The notes beneath the pieces were generated by a model, which had not been told where the DNA came from, ran no database searches, and saw only the letters and a list, made by a program, of their open reading frames with translations. The translations under genes and the position numbers were made by a program. Below are positions 17,817-26,136 of a DNA stretch of 64,000 nt, piece by piece (the stretch's first letter is position 1; each line of letters opens with the position of its first letter). Source of the DNA: Spiractinospora alimapuensis (GTDB lineage Bacteria > Actinomycetota > Actinomycetes > Streptosporangiales > Streptosporangiaceae); contig NZ_CP072467.1 in the NCBI RefSeq assembly GCF_018437505.1, positions 4,860,010-4,924,009 on the forward strand, given 5' to 3'.

Positions 17817-19229
17817 ATGAGGGACCACGTCAAACCGCCGTACTACTACCAGAGCATGGACTGGGAGAAGCTCGTCACCGAGTACGAGCCCCCGTACGAG
17901 TTCATGACCGGTACCCGGTTGTGGGACCGTGACCGCATCGTCGCCACCCAGAACCAGCGCCTCGTCGACGCGCTCCAGCGCGCGGCCACGGTGCCCTTCT
18001 ACCAGAAGCTGTGGGCACAGCATGGTTTCTCGCCCGCGGACGTGCGCACCATCGACGATCTGCACCTCGTGCCGCAGTACACCATCGACGACATCCGCGA
18101 CAGCATCGAACGCCAGCCTCCGTTCGGTGACTACCAGAGCCACCACTTCGCCGACGCCGCCACCACGCCGCTGCGCTTCTACACCAGCGGCGGCACCACC
18201 GGCATGCCCCGCCCCACCATCTACACCCAGTGGGACCGCGAGGTCGGCGCCATCCTGAGCGCCCGCACCTTCTACATGCAGGGCATCCGCCCCGGCGACG
18301 CGGTGATCAACGCCTGGGCCTACTCCACCCACAACGCGGCCTGGATCATGGATCACGCGCTGTGGCACTGGCTCGGCGCCATCCCGATCACCACCGGCAC
18401 CGGAAACGTCACCCCCACCGAGAAGCAGGTGGAGATGGCGAAGCTGTACGGCGCCGCCGCGATCACCGCCACCTCCGACTACCTCCTGCACATCGCCGAC
18501 ACCGCGAAGCGGATGGGGATCGACCCCCGCACCGACCTCGACCTCAAGACCCTGCTGTCCTTCGGCGACACCAAGGCCGTCGAGGACGTCTACGGAGTTC
18601 CCGCCTACGACTCCTACGCCTTCCACGAGGTCCAGTACGTCTCCGCGGAGTGCGAGGCCAAACAGGGCCTGCACATCTTCGAAGACGCCTTCGTGGTGGA
18701 GGTCGTGGACTTCGAGACCGGAAAGCCGCTACCGCCCGGCCACCGCGGCAACGTGGTCATCACCTGCCTGTACAAGACCGGGACGCACCAGCTCCGGTAC
18801 AACATCCAGGACATCTCCGCCACCTACGAGATCGAGCAGTGCGCCTGCGGCAGTTGGCACCGCCGGATGGACTACTTCCGGGGCCGCAGCGACACGATGG
18901 TCAAACTGCGTGGCGTCAACGTGTGGCCAGAGGCCTGCGGAAAGATCATCCAGGACCACGACGGCATCAGCGGCGAGTACTTCTGCTACGTGGAGTCCGT
19001 GCTGGGGCGGGGTGGCCGGACCCGCGAGGAGATGACCATGATGGTCGAGGCCCAGACCACGGCCGCCGACAGCCCCGGACTCAAGGAGAGTCTGGAGAAG
19101 CTGCTCAAGCAGAAGATCGGCGTACAGATCAACGTCGATCTCGTGGACCGCGACGCACTTCGCCCCCTCACCGGCCACGGTGACCGCGCCAAGCTCAAGC
19201 GCTTCGAGGACAGGCGGGAGGCTCGCTGA
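17817..19229 (+). CDS. Phenylacetate-CoA ligase-like adenylate-forming enzyme
   Basis: A 470-residue member of the PaaK branch of the AMP-binding superfamily, which makes aryl-CoA from an aromatic acid, ATP and CoA. The P-loop motif is FYTSGGTTGMPRPTIYT near residue 125. PGHRGNVVITCLYKTGTHQLRYNIQD contains the adenylate-binding region. The C-terminal hinge FRGRSDTMVKLRGVNVWPEA carries the conserved Arg-Gly-Arg-Ser-Asp and the RGVNVWP signature of the PaaK C-terminal domain. No paaABCDE oxygenase or ring-opening gene is in the window, so phenylacetate itself is not established. It overlaps the next gene by one base (TGATG). Confidence 0.85.
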   Translation: MRDHVKPPYYYQSMDWEKLVTEYEPPYEFMTGTRLWDRDRIVATQNQRLVDALQRAATVPFYQKLWAQHGFSPADVRTIDDLHLVPQYTIDDIRDSIERQPPFGDYQSHHFADAATTPLRFYTSGGTTGMPRPTIYTQWDREVGAILSARTFYMQGIRPGDAVINAWAYSTHNAAWIMDHALWHWLGAIPITTGTGNVTPTEKQVEMAKLYGAAAITATSDYLLHIADTAKRMGIDPRTDLDLKTLLSFGDTKAVEDVYGVPAYDSYAFHEVQYVSAECEAKQGLHIFEDAFVVEVVDFETGKPLPPGHRGNVVITCLYKTGTHQLRYNIQDISATYEIEQCACGSWHRRMDYFRGRSDTMVKLRGVNVWPEACGKIIQDHDGISGEYFCYVESVLGRGGRTREEMTMMVEAQTTAADSPGLKESLEKLLKQKIGVQINVDLVDRDALRPLTGHGDRAKLKRFEDRREAR

Positions 19230-20257
19230 TGTGGGCCATGGTGCAGCGGGAACACGGCGCGGACGGACTGCGGTGGACCGAGGTCGCCGCCCCCGTCCCC
19301 GCCGCAGGTGAGGTCGTCGTCGACGTCTCTCACTGCGGACTCAACCACCTCGACCTGTGGCTCAAGCAGGGAGGCACGGGGGACACCCTCTCCCTCCCAC
19401 GGATTCCGGGCGCCGACGTGACAGGACGGGTCGCGCGCGTCGGGGCGGACGTCACCACCGTCCGCGTCGGCGACCCGGTGGTCCTCTACCCCGGTTCGAG
19501 TTGTGGCGCGTGCGCCGAGTGCGCTGAGGGCGTGGAGTCCGCGTGCCCCCGTTTCCAGGTGATGGGCTACCAGTTCGACGGCGGCTACGCCCAACAGGTG
19601 CTCACCGACCATCGCAACGCCGTCGTACTCCCCGACGGCGCCGACCGGCGCTGGGCCGGTGTCCCCGTCTCCTACGTCACGGCGTGGAACGCGCTGGTGA
19701 CCAAGTCCGGACTGACCGAGCGGGACACCGTCGTCATCTGGGGGGCGACCGGTGGGCTCGGCAACGCGGCACTGCGGATCGCCGAAGGCGTCGGCGCGCA
19801 CGCCATCGCCATCGTCGGCTCCGAGAACAAGGCCGCGTGGCTGCGTGACCACGGGTTCGACGGCACCACCATCGTGCGCTCGGACCGGGTGGCCAAGGAC
19901 GTCCGGGCCGCGTGCCCGGGCCGCGGTGCGTCCGTCGTGCTCGACCACGTGGGCGCGTCCACGTGGATGTCCAGCATGAAGATGCTCGCGCCACGGGGCC
20001 GGCTCGCGTTCTGCGGCGTGACCTCCGGATACGAGGCCGTCACCGACCTGCGGCACGTCTTCGGCAAGCAACTGTCGATCCACGGGTCATGGATGGGGAA
20101 CCGGCACGACCTCGCCGAGGTCGTCGCCTTCCTCCGCGACCGGCCGCAGGCGCTCCCGGTCATCGATCGCGAGTTCCCACTCGTGGAGGCCGCGGCGGCC
20201 CAGGCGCACATGGAGAGCGGAGACCACCTCGCCAAGAACCTCCTCACGATCGTCTAA
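19229..20257 (+). CDS. Zinc-binding MDR alcohol dehydrogenase-like oxidoreductase
   Basis: A 342-residue medium-chain dehydrogenase. A GroES-like domain (CGLNHLDLWLKQGG; GADVTGRVARVG) holds the four-cysteine structural zinc lobe CGACAECAEGVESAC near residues 93-107. The Rossmann part has the quinone-reductase-like motif WGATGGLGNAALRIAEGVGAHAI. It would oxidise an alcohol or reduce an enone or aldehyde with NAD(P)H. Its start overlaps the ligase stop in TGATG, so the two are co-translated and probably act on the same substrate family. Confidence 0.85.
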   Translation: MWAMVQREHGADGLRWTEVAAPVPAAGEVVVDVSHCGLNHLDLWLKQGGTGDTLSLPRIPGADVTGRVARVGADVTTVRVGDPVVLYPGSSCGACAECAEGVESACPRFQVMGYQFDGGYAQQVLTDHRNAVVLPDGADRRWAGVPVSYVTAWNALVTKSGLTERDTVVIWGATGGLGNAALRIAEGVGAHAIAIVGSENKAAWLRDHGFDGTTIVRSDRVAKDVRAACPGRGASVVLDHVGASTWMSSMKMLAPRGRLAFCGVTSGYEAVTDLRHVFGKQLSIHGSWMGNRHDLAEVVAFLRDRPQALPVIDREFPLVEAAAAQAHMESGDHLAKNLLTIV

Positions 20258-20309
20258 CGGGAACACCCGCAGGTCAGAGCGGGTGCGTACGGTTGGTAAC
20301 ATCCGCCAC

Positions 20310-21047
20310 ATGAGCCAACCGAACCGCCCGGTGACCGCCCTCGCTCGAGGCCTGCGGATCCTGGAGACCCTGTCGCGCGCCGAAGGCCCGATGGGGAACG
20401 GTCAACTGGCCCGGTCCACCGGCTTGGCACCCTCCACCGTGTCCCGACTGACCGACAGCCTGGTGCAGCTCGGCTACCTGCGGATCAACCCGACCTCCGG
20501 CGCCTACTTCCTCACTCCGAAGAACCTCCGCTTGGGCTACCCGGTGCTCGCCAACATGTCTATCGTGGGCAAGGGTCAGCGGGTCCTCGACGACCTCAGC
20601 GCGGAGACCGGCGTGACGGCCGCGTTGGCGGTGCGCGACGAGGTACACGTCGCCTTCGTCGCCACCGCCCGCGGCCGTGGCGTCCGCGCCGTCCGCCTCG
20701 CCGTCGGCGGCCGACTCCCCGTCGCGGTCTCCGCCGCTGGGCTCGCCCTCATGGCCCAGTGCGCCGAACCGCACCGCAGCCGGGTCCTCCGCCAGATCCG
20801 CTCCGACCTCATCGACCGAGGAGCCGACGTCACCCAGTTCGACGACCGCCTCGCCCGCGCCGAGCAGGAACACGTCGTCACCACCCAAGGAGCCTGGCAG
20901 GACGACATCGAGGGCCTCGCCGTCTCCCTCCAGAACAACGGAGACCTCTACGCCCTCACCCTCGTCATGAAGAAAGGCCACCTCGACCCCAACCGAGAAA
21001 CCCTCACCCAAGCCCTGACCACCGCCGCGGACACCCTCAGCGACTGA
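20310..21047 (+). CDS. IclR family transcriptional regulator
   Basis: A 245-residue regulator with the IclR layout. The N-terminal winged helix (about residues 5-65) reads VTALARGLRILETLSRAEGPMGNGQLARSTGLAPSTVSRLTDSLVQLGYL. The effector domain contains LDDLSAETGVTAALAVRDEVHVAFVATA and ISAAGLALMA-like stretches. IclR proteins commonly control catabolic operons and sense a pathway intermediate. Its position 52 bp after the oxidoreductase gene makes the upstream cluster the likely target (inference). It converges on the cas operon with 99 bp between stops. Confidence 0.88.
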   Translation: MSQPNRPVTALARGLRILETLSRAEGPMGNGQLARSTGLAPSTVSRLTDSLVQLGYLRINPTSGAYFLTPKNLRLGYPVLANMSIVGKGQRVLDDLSAETGVTAALAVRDEVHVAFVATARGRGVRAVRLAVGGRLPVAVSAAGLALMAQCAEPHRSRVLRQIRSDLIDRGADVTQFDDRLARAEQEHVVTTQGAWQDDIEGLAVSLQNNGDLYALTLVMKKGHLDPNRETLTQALTTAADTLSD

Positions 21048-21146
21048 GGTGGACGAACCTCCGCCTCGGGTTTCGCGTCTGTTCCAGCGTGTCGCGGGAC
21101 CGAAGGGGAGGAGACGGCCACACCACCGTAGAAGGGAAGGCGGGAG

Positions 21147-21845
21147 CTAGTCCTGAGTGGGAGGCAGTGGATACAGACTGAGCAGCCCGCACCCGTAGGC
21201 CTTGGCGGAGCTGATGCCGTCCCGGACCGCTTCGGTGAGGGCCTCGGCGTCGGTGACGACGAGTTGGCCGTCGAAGCGGACCGCGCTGACGGTGATCTTG
21301 TTGACCTTGCCGGAGTCCTCGGATTTGCGTCCCCGCGCCGGTGGGCAGGGGGACGGCGCGACGTTGGGTTCGCCGTGGGCTCCCGCCGGGATGACGAAGC
21401 CGTGCCGCTCGCCACGGCGGATGATCCAGGCGATCTGGTCGTCCGGATTCCGCAGCGAGATCTTTCGTCCTCGCTTCAGACTCCCGTTCGCGTCGCGTTC
21501 CCCCGGGAGACTGTGCAGCGGAACCGCGACCAGGCGGAACGCGAACCGTCGTCCCGGTGCGATGGCGTCCAGCACCGCGTCCATCCCACGAACCTCGGCG
21601 GGAGCGGAGAGATACCCCTGAGGCAACTCGTCCCACGCGGGTTTGCTCAGGCTCTGAACCAACACGGTGTAGCCCGACCCCGCGGGCTCCATCCGCCACA
21701 ACACCCCGTGTTCCTTCCGGGCCGGTGACCCCGACGGCAGCTCGGGAAACGCCGACTGCACCGTCCGATGCATGTGCTGAACATCGACGAAGTCCCGCCG
21801 AAACTCCGCCGACGCCACGTTCAGCGACAACCGACTAAGGAACAC
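21147..21845 (-). CDS. cas6e: Cas6e, type I-E crRNA endoribonuclease
   Basis: A 232-residue Cas6e (CasE/Cse3). It opens VFLSRLSLNVASAEFRRDFVDVQHMHRTV; the His-Met-His-Arg segment corresponds to the N-terminal active-site region of the family. VLWRMEP follows, and the C-terminus is the glycine-rich SSAKAYGCGLLSLYPL loop typical of Cas6e. It cuts pre-crRNA at the base of the repeat hairpin and stays bound to the crRNA. The GTG at 21845 follows TTGGAGGGG and lies inside the end of cas5e (11-bp overlap). This is the last gene of the operon; cas1 and cas2, which usually follow, are absent and an IclR gene faces it instead. Confidence 0.9.
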   Translation of the reverse strand: MFLSRLSLNVASAEFRRDFVDVQHMHRTVQSAFPELPSGSPARKEHGVLWRMEPAGSGYTVLVQSLSKPAWDELPQGYLSAPAEVRGMDAVLDAIAPGRRFAFRLVAVPLHSLPGERDANGSLKRGRKISLRNPDDQIAWIIRRGERHGFVIPAGAHGEPNVAPSPCPPARGRKSEDSGKVNKITVSAVRFDGQLVVTDAEALTEAVRDGISSAKAYGCGLLSLYPLPPTQD

Positions 21846-22569
21846 GGGTCCACCCCTCCAACGCTGCCAGGTCAACGTGCTCGGTCCGCACGGCCCGAGA
21901 CGTGAACTCGCGAGCACCATGCGCGAATGATGTGGGGACGTCGTTACGGAGTTCGGCATAGGCGTCACCCAGGTCGGTCTCGACAACGGCGCGGAGCGGG
22001 GCCGCAGTCTTCTCCCGTTGGGCGCGCATGTGCTCATCCCGCTCCAACCACGGGTGCCGGTGCAGGACGCTCTCCAACGTGTCATCGAAGAGGCCAGTGA
22101 ACTGTCGTTCTCCGCCCACCGCGTGGTTTCGTTCGATCAGGGGCCGCCCCGGGACGAATGCCTTGCGGCCGAAGTACAACGGCCAGTGCGGACGTTCGAT
22201 CGCCGCCATGAGCTCACGGAGCTTCGCCCGCTCACCGTGCAGCAGCACCAAGAAGAGCGCGTCGGCCAGGTAGAAGCGGTGACTCACCACCGTCCGGTGC
22301 GCCTTGCCGAAAGTGTTCGGCACATCCTGGGTGGTGTGAAAATCGAACTCGAGTAGACCTTCCCGGTCGACGCGCACCGCCATCCGGAGACCCGTCAGCT
22401 CCGGGAGCCTGGTCGGGTCGTCGCGGGGGATTCCCATCGCGGCAGCCAGCAGGCCCACGATCCCGGACTTGGTGGGCTCGCTCTCGGTGTCCCGACGGAT
22501 AAATCGGGACCGCACCCCCCACGACTGCATGGGCGCGTCGATCCGCAGCGCCAGTGTTGCCTCAGCCAT
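21835..22569 (-). CDS. cas5e: Cas5e, type I-E Cascade subunit
   Basis: A 244-residue CasD/Cas5e, which caps the 5' handle of the crRNA in Cascade. The start LALRIDAPMQSWGVRSRFIRRDTESEPTKSGIVGLLAAAMG carries the family signature (APMQSWG and PTKSGIVGLLAAALG). FHTTQDVPNTFGKAHRTVVSHRFYLADALFLV follows. It overlaps cas7e upstream by 8 bp and cas6e downstream by 11 bp, as expected for an intact Cascade operon. Confidence 0.93.
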   Translation of the reverse strand: MAEATLALRIDAPMQSWGVRSRFIRRDTESEPTKSGIVGLLAAAMGIPRDDPTRLPELTGLRMAVRVDREGLLEFDFHTTQDVPNTFGKAHRTVVSHRFYLADALFLVLLHGERAKLRELMAAIERPHWPLYFGRKAFVPGRPLIERNHAVGGERQFTGLFDDTLESVLHRHPWLERDEHMRAQREKTAAPLRAVVETDLGDAYAELRNDVPTSFAHGAREFTSRAVRTEHVDLAALEGWTRVP

Positions 22570-23782
22570 AGTGGGAAAACGCCGCTGTGCTCACACGGGA
22601 CACGAACTCCGACACCGACCGCACCCGCTCGTCGTCCGGCAGGTCAAGCGACGCGGCGCTCCCCACGGCGGCCCCGGTCACGGAGACGATCTCACCGTCG
22701 TCGTAGAAGCCGCGCAGCTCCCGGAACTGCTCCAGCATTCGCGTACCGGATTCGTTCATGAAGTCGGTTCCTGCGACAGGCTTGAGGAAGGCGTTCGCCA
22801 GGTTCCACGAGCCCTGTTCCCGCACCACACCCAGCAGTACCTCGGGCTGAGTTCGGGCCGCCATGGAGTTCTGCTTCCCACTGGGGACAGCGCGGATGAA
22901 CGCACGCAGCCACGCGTCGACGGCTTGGCGTTCCAGCTCGGGGTCGGACTCGCCCGCACCGGCGAGGTTCTTCGCCAACTGCGTGGTGTCCAGATTGGCG
23001 TAGCGGTAGTAGCACGCCGCGTTGAAGTCGACCGTGCCGATCATGTCCGCACCGGGGGAGTCGTCGGGCTTCAGGTCGTCCACCGCGGTGAAGTAGTCGA
23101 ACTCCGTCACCACCGCGTGCGTGGAGATCGCGTGGGCAACCTGGGAGGCGGCGTCCACATTGAAGTCGGTGTTGTTGGCGACCATTCGGCCGAACAACGC
23201 GATGTCGACGGCACGGTCCGCACTGAGGATCTCGGCGGCGCGGGCCTGGATCTCCTTCTTCGGCGCGACCTGGCGCTTGTCGAGGTTCTCGACCGCCTTG
23301 TCGTGCTTCTTCTTCTCCTCGCCCTTCTTCGGTTTCTCGGCCTCGAGCTTCGCTCGTTCCGTCGCTATGGCAGTCAGTTCCTTCTGGTGTTCGCGGCAGA
23401 AGTCGGCGAGCAACGCGGCGGCGGTGGGCCGGATGAAGAAGAGGTACTGGGTGAAGTTCCGGTGGTCCACCTTGAAACCGAGTTGGAGTAGAGCCTCGCG
23501 CGCCAGGGCCACCGAGTCGTCGCTCGGCTCGTCCTCACCAGCGGGATCCAGTCCGTCGATCGCGCGGGCCGCGTGCTCCACGAGCCGCTTGGTGCGGACG
23601 GCGGAGTTCTCCCGCTCGATCCCCAGTGAGGGGAGCTCCAGGCGGGCGGAGCGCTTCAGGCACTGGCTCGACACCCGCCCGCGTTGCGCGCCACCGAAGG
23701 TGACACTCTTCGGCTGACCTACCTCGTCCCGGTTGAGGTTGCTCGCTGGGAACGATTGCAGTAGGTGAAGTTCGACAATCAT
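22562..23782 (-). CDS. cas7e: Cas7e, type I-E Cascade backbone subunit
   Basis: A 406-residue CasC/Cse4. The beginning IVELHLLQSFPASNLNRDEVGQPKSVTFGGAQRGRVSSQCLKRSAR is diagnostic (LNRDD-like and RxSSQCLKR). Six copies line the crRNA in Cascade. A charged Lys/Glu segment around residues 140-175 (EKPKKGEEKKKHDKAVENLDKR) makes it somewhat longer than E. coli Cas7e (363 residues) and looks like a surface coiled-coil insertion. It overlaps cse2 by 4 bp and cas5e by 8 bp. Confidence 0.95.
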   Translation of the reverse strand: MIVELHLLQSFPASNLNRDEVGQPKSVTFGGAQRGRVSSQCLKRSARLELPSLGIERENSAVRTKRLVEHAARAIDGLDPAGEDEPSDDSVALAREALLQLGFKVDHRNFTQYLFFIRPTAAALLADFCREHQKELTAIATERAKLEAEKPKKGEEKKKHDKAVENLDKRQVAPKKEIQARAAEILSADRAVDIALFGRMVANNTDFNVDAASQVAHAISTHAVVTEFDYFTAVDDLKPDDSPGADMIGTVDFNAACYYRYANLDTTQLAKNLAGAGESDPELERQAVDAWLRAFIRAVPSGKQNSMAARTQPEVLLGVVREQGSWNLANAFLKPVAGTDFMNESGTRMLEQFRELRGFYDDGEIVSVTGAAVGSAASLDLPDDERVRSVSEFVSRVSTAAFSHYG

Positions 23783-24381
23783 TGGTCCGTGCCCTCTTCC
23801 GGTGACTGCGGCTTGGTCTTTCCGTATTGGTGACTGCGGCGCTTGTAGTCTCGCGCCCAGGTGAGGTGGACGCGATGCTCCTCAGTGCTGCCTGATTTCG
23901 CGGTATGCAGCGCGACGAGATCCTCGGCCAGTGAGCGAACACTGATCGATATGCCCTTGGAGGAGAGCTGTTTCATCACCGAGGGCAGACGAGAAGCCAC
24001 CTGGTCGTAATTGGAGGCGGTTAGCTGGCGGACCCGCGCTTCGGCCGCAGGATGGTCCCCTAACCGAGCAAGGGCACTCCCCAGGGTGAGGCGCCACTCG
24101 CCGCCCTGGGGTTCCGCCGGGTTGAGCGCGAAGAGTCCACACGTCAGCAGCCACGGACGGTCCCGCTCCGCGTCTGACTCAAACTTGACGCCAGCGTCGA
24201 TGAGAACGTCGTACACGTCGGGTATGTAGTGATGATCTGTGAGGCTGCGGCGCATCCGCGCGAGCCATCCCCGCGCGGGCCCTGCGACGGCCTGAACGTT
24301 GGAGTCGAGATCTCGGCCGACCCGGTAAAGAATGGAGGCGAGACGTCTGGCGGGACTATCGTCTGCGGGCTGGGAACTCAC
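23779..24381 (-). CDS. cse2: Cse2 (Cas11e), type I-E Cascade small subunit
   Basis: A 200-residue helical protein, present in two copies in Cascade, where it supports the displaced DNA strand. The family pattern is visible in ARGWLARMRRSLTDHHYIPDVYDVL, RPWLLTCGLFALNPAEPQGG and VRQLTASNYDQVASRLPSVMKQLSSKG. The GTG start overlaps the cas8e stop (GTGA) and the 3' end overlaps cas7e, so translation is coupled on both sides. Confidence 0.9.
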   Translation of the reverse strand: MSSQPADDSPARRLASILYRVGRDLDSNVQAVAGPARGWLARMRRSLTDHHYIPDVYDVLIDAGVKFESDAERDRPWLLTCGLFALNPAEPQGGEWRLTLGSALARLGDHPAAEARVRQLTASNYDQVASRLPSVMKQLSSKGISISVRSLAEDLVALHTAKSGSTEEHRVHLTWARDYKRRSHQYGKTKPQSPEEGTDQ

Positions 24382-25994
24382 GAGTAGTCCTCGATTTCCT
24401 TCTCGTACTTTTCCAGGAGACTGCTCATCCGACTGCGAAAAGTGTTCTCGGTATCGGCCAGCGCCATGATCTGTCGGCCCGATCCGCTCGGGTTGTTCCA
24501 CACCCAGCGTTCGCCCGCGGTCAGCGCTGAGGAGCGAACCGTCTCTCCCCACTTCAAGAACAGGGGCCTAACCTCAGGCGGAAGCTCTTCTGAGTGGGTG
24601 TCCTCGGCCGGTACCAGACGGCCGAGCTCATGCAACAGTCGGCGAAACGGGGCGGGAAGAGCGGGCCAGTACCAAATCCCAAGCAGTGGACTGGGAGCAT
24701 CAGCGCTCAGCCCGCGTGTGTACCTCGTTTCCAAATCCCGCAGTTCTTTCCCCGCGTTGTTGGCGAGCTTGACCGCCGCACCGAGGAGAACCTCGAGGCT
24801 CCTCGCCGGCCCCCTGACCCGGAGCAGAGACACGGGCGCGGGGAGTGTCTCTTCGAACCAGGCCTCGACCGCCCCGCCGTTGGAGTCGAGCTGCTGACCG
24901 AAGACCCGCAGCGTGAAGGTGCGTTCATGGTCGTCAGTGAGGCGCTCCGCGGCTTCGTCGATCGTGGCGGGTCGCTGTCGGGTCGCCGTTCCGCTGAGGA
25001 GGAACTCCACCGCGTGAGGCCAGATACCGCGCAGCTCCTCAACCTGCACCGGTTGCCATCGGTCGGGGCGTTGGTCGTCGTTGCGGCTTGTCTTCGTGGG
25101 CGTGCTGCGGAAGGCGCCCATCTTCTCGTCGGCGCGGAGGTCACCCCTGTGCCGGGTGCCCGGCAGGATGGCGGCCTTCCGCACCATCGGTTTTCCGTCA
25201 CGTTCCGTCACCAGGAGTCGGATCCTGCGTGCTGGCCAGGTGAGGAGCTCGGTCCATCCGAGAGGTGCGCGGCCAGGATTCTCCGGCTCCGGAGTGGGAG
25301 GTGACTGTTCCCAGATCGGGCGGTCATCCTCGCGCGTCCCACCGGGAAGTCTCGCCCCCGGGGCGTAGTCGACCAAGTTCAGCAGCAGGGTCTCCTTGAG
25401 GTCCTTGCCCTGCAGTACCGCCACACCGAACTGGTTACAGGGCCCACGCCGGGATGTCTTGTCCTTCGTGTAGGGAGTCTTCAGTCCTCCGGTGTCGAAG
25501 GCTTGGACCGTGACCAGCCAGCGTGCTGCTTGATCAGCCGGAATCTCCACGGATGCCGAAGAGATGGTGTGGTCGAAGAGAGTTGCGTTTCCTCCGGTTG
25601 CCTTGCCCAGGATGAGTTGGGCTGGTGAGCCGAGTTTCTCGTCGGGTATGGCGGGACACTGCATGAAGGGGTGATCCGTCCCCGACAGCCAGAACCTCTG
25701 GGCCCACCGGGTGGCGTATGTTTCGATCCTGGTGAAGGTATCGCCGGCCGCGGGGAAGGAGGGTGCATCCCAGAGTTCCCGCCATTGCGCCTCCGACTTT
25801 GGTCCGTCCAGGGCGCGATGCGCGAACGCGATCAGCAGTCGGTGCAGCGCCGCGGTGACGACGGGTGCCTCGGCCTGGATCCAACGCAGATCATCCGCGC
25901 GTCGAATCACATCGACGAGCCCAAGGTGGATTGTCGTTCCACCTTTTGTTACGCAGGGGATCCACGAGTCGTAGAGCAGGGAAAAGTGACGCAC
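24378..25994 (-). CDS. cas8e: Cas8e (Cse1), type I-E Cascade large subunit
   Basis: A 538-residue CasA/Cse1 that recognises the PAM and recruits Cas3. The N-terminus FSLLYDSWIPCVTKGG is the standard opening of the family (FNLLxxxWIPV). FWLSGTDHPFMQCPAIPDEKLGSPAQLILGKATGGNATLFDH includes the conserved HPFxQ motif and the Gly-rich L1-type loop, and GLKTPYTKDKTSRRGPCNQFG follows. The C-terminal four-helix bundle is present. The GTG at 25994 has GGAGA 8 nt before it. A 142-bp gap separates it from cas3, so a second promoter may drive Cascade. Confidence 0.93.
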   Translation of the reverse strand: MRHFSLLYDSWIPCVTKGGTTIHLGLVDVIRRADDLRWIQAEAPVVTAALHRLLIAFAHRALDGPKSEAQWRELWDAPSFPAAGDTFTRIETYATRWAQRFWLSGTDHPFMQCPAIPDEKLGSPAQLILGKATGGNATLFDHTISSASVEIPADQAARWLVTVQAFDTGGLKTPYTKDKTSRRGPCNQFGVAVLQGKDLKETLLLNLVDYAPGARLPGGTREDDRPIWEQSPPTPEPENPGRAPLGWTELLTWPARRIRLLVTERDGKPMVRKAAILPGTRHRGDLRADEKMGAFRSTPTKTSRNDDQRPDRWQPVQVEELRGIWPHAVEFLLSGTATRQRPATIDEAAERLTDDHERTFTLRVFGQQLDSNGGAVEAWFEETLPAPVSLLRVRGPARSLEVLLGAAVKLANNAGKELRDLETRYTRGLSADAPSPLLGIWYWPALPAPFRRLLHELGRLVPAEDTHSEELPPEVRPLFLKWGETVRSSALTAGERWVWNNPSGSGRQIMALADTENTFRSRMSSLLEKYEKEIEDYS

Positions 25995-26136
25995 GCAGTC
26001 TCCAGTCCAACCGCGACGAGATGAACCGTCACGATAGCGACGAGCACCGCAAGATCACCACCAAAACAGAAAAGTCGCTTTGCGGAGTGATGCCTTTACG
26101 CTCTGTGTTTTGCGTGTCTTGGATTGATCCAGCGCG
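25995..26136 (-). promoter_or_regulatory. Cascade operon upstream region
   Basis: This 142-bp gap between cas3 and cas8e is clearly less GC-rich than the genes around it, with A/T runs near 26060-26120. It is the only sizeable gap in the cas block and probably holds the Cascade promoter. No convincing -35/-10 pair could be picked. Confidence 0.4.

Noticed and set aside
21048-21146. Possible array or cas1-cas2 remnant after cas6e
   Set aside because: The 99 bp to the IclR stop contain no repeat and no open frame of note.
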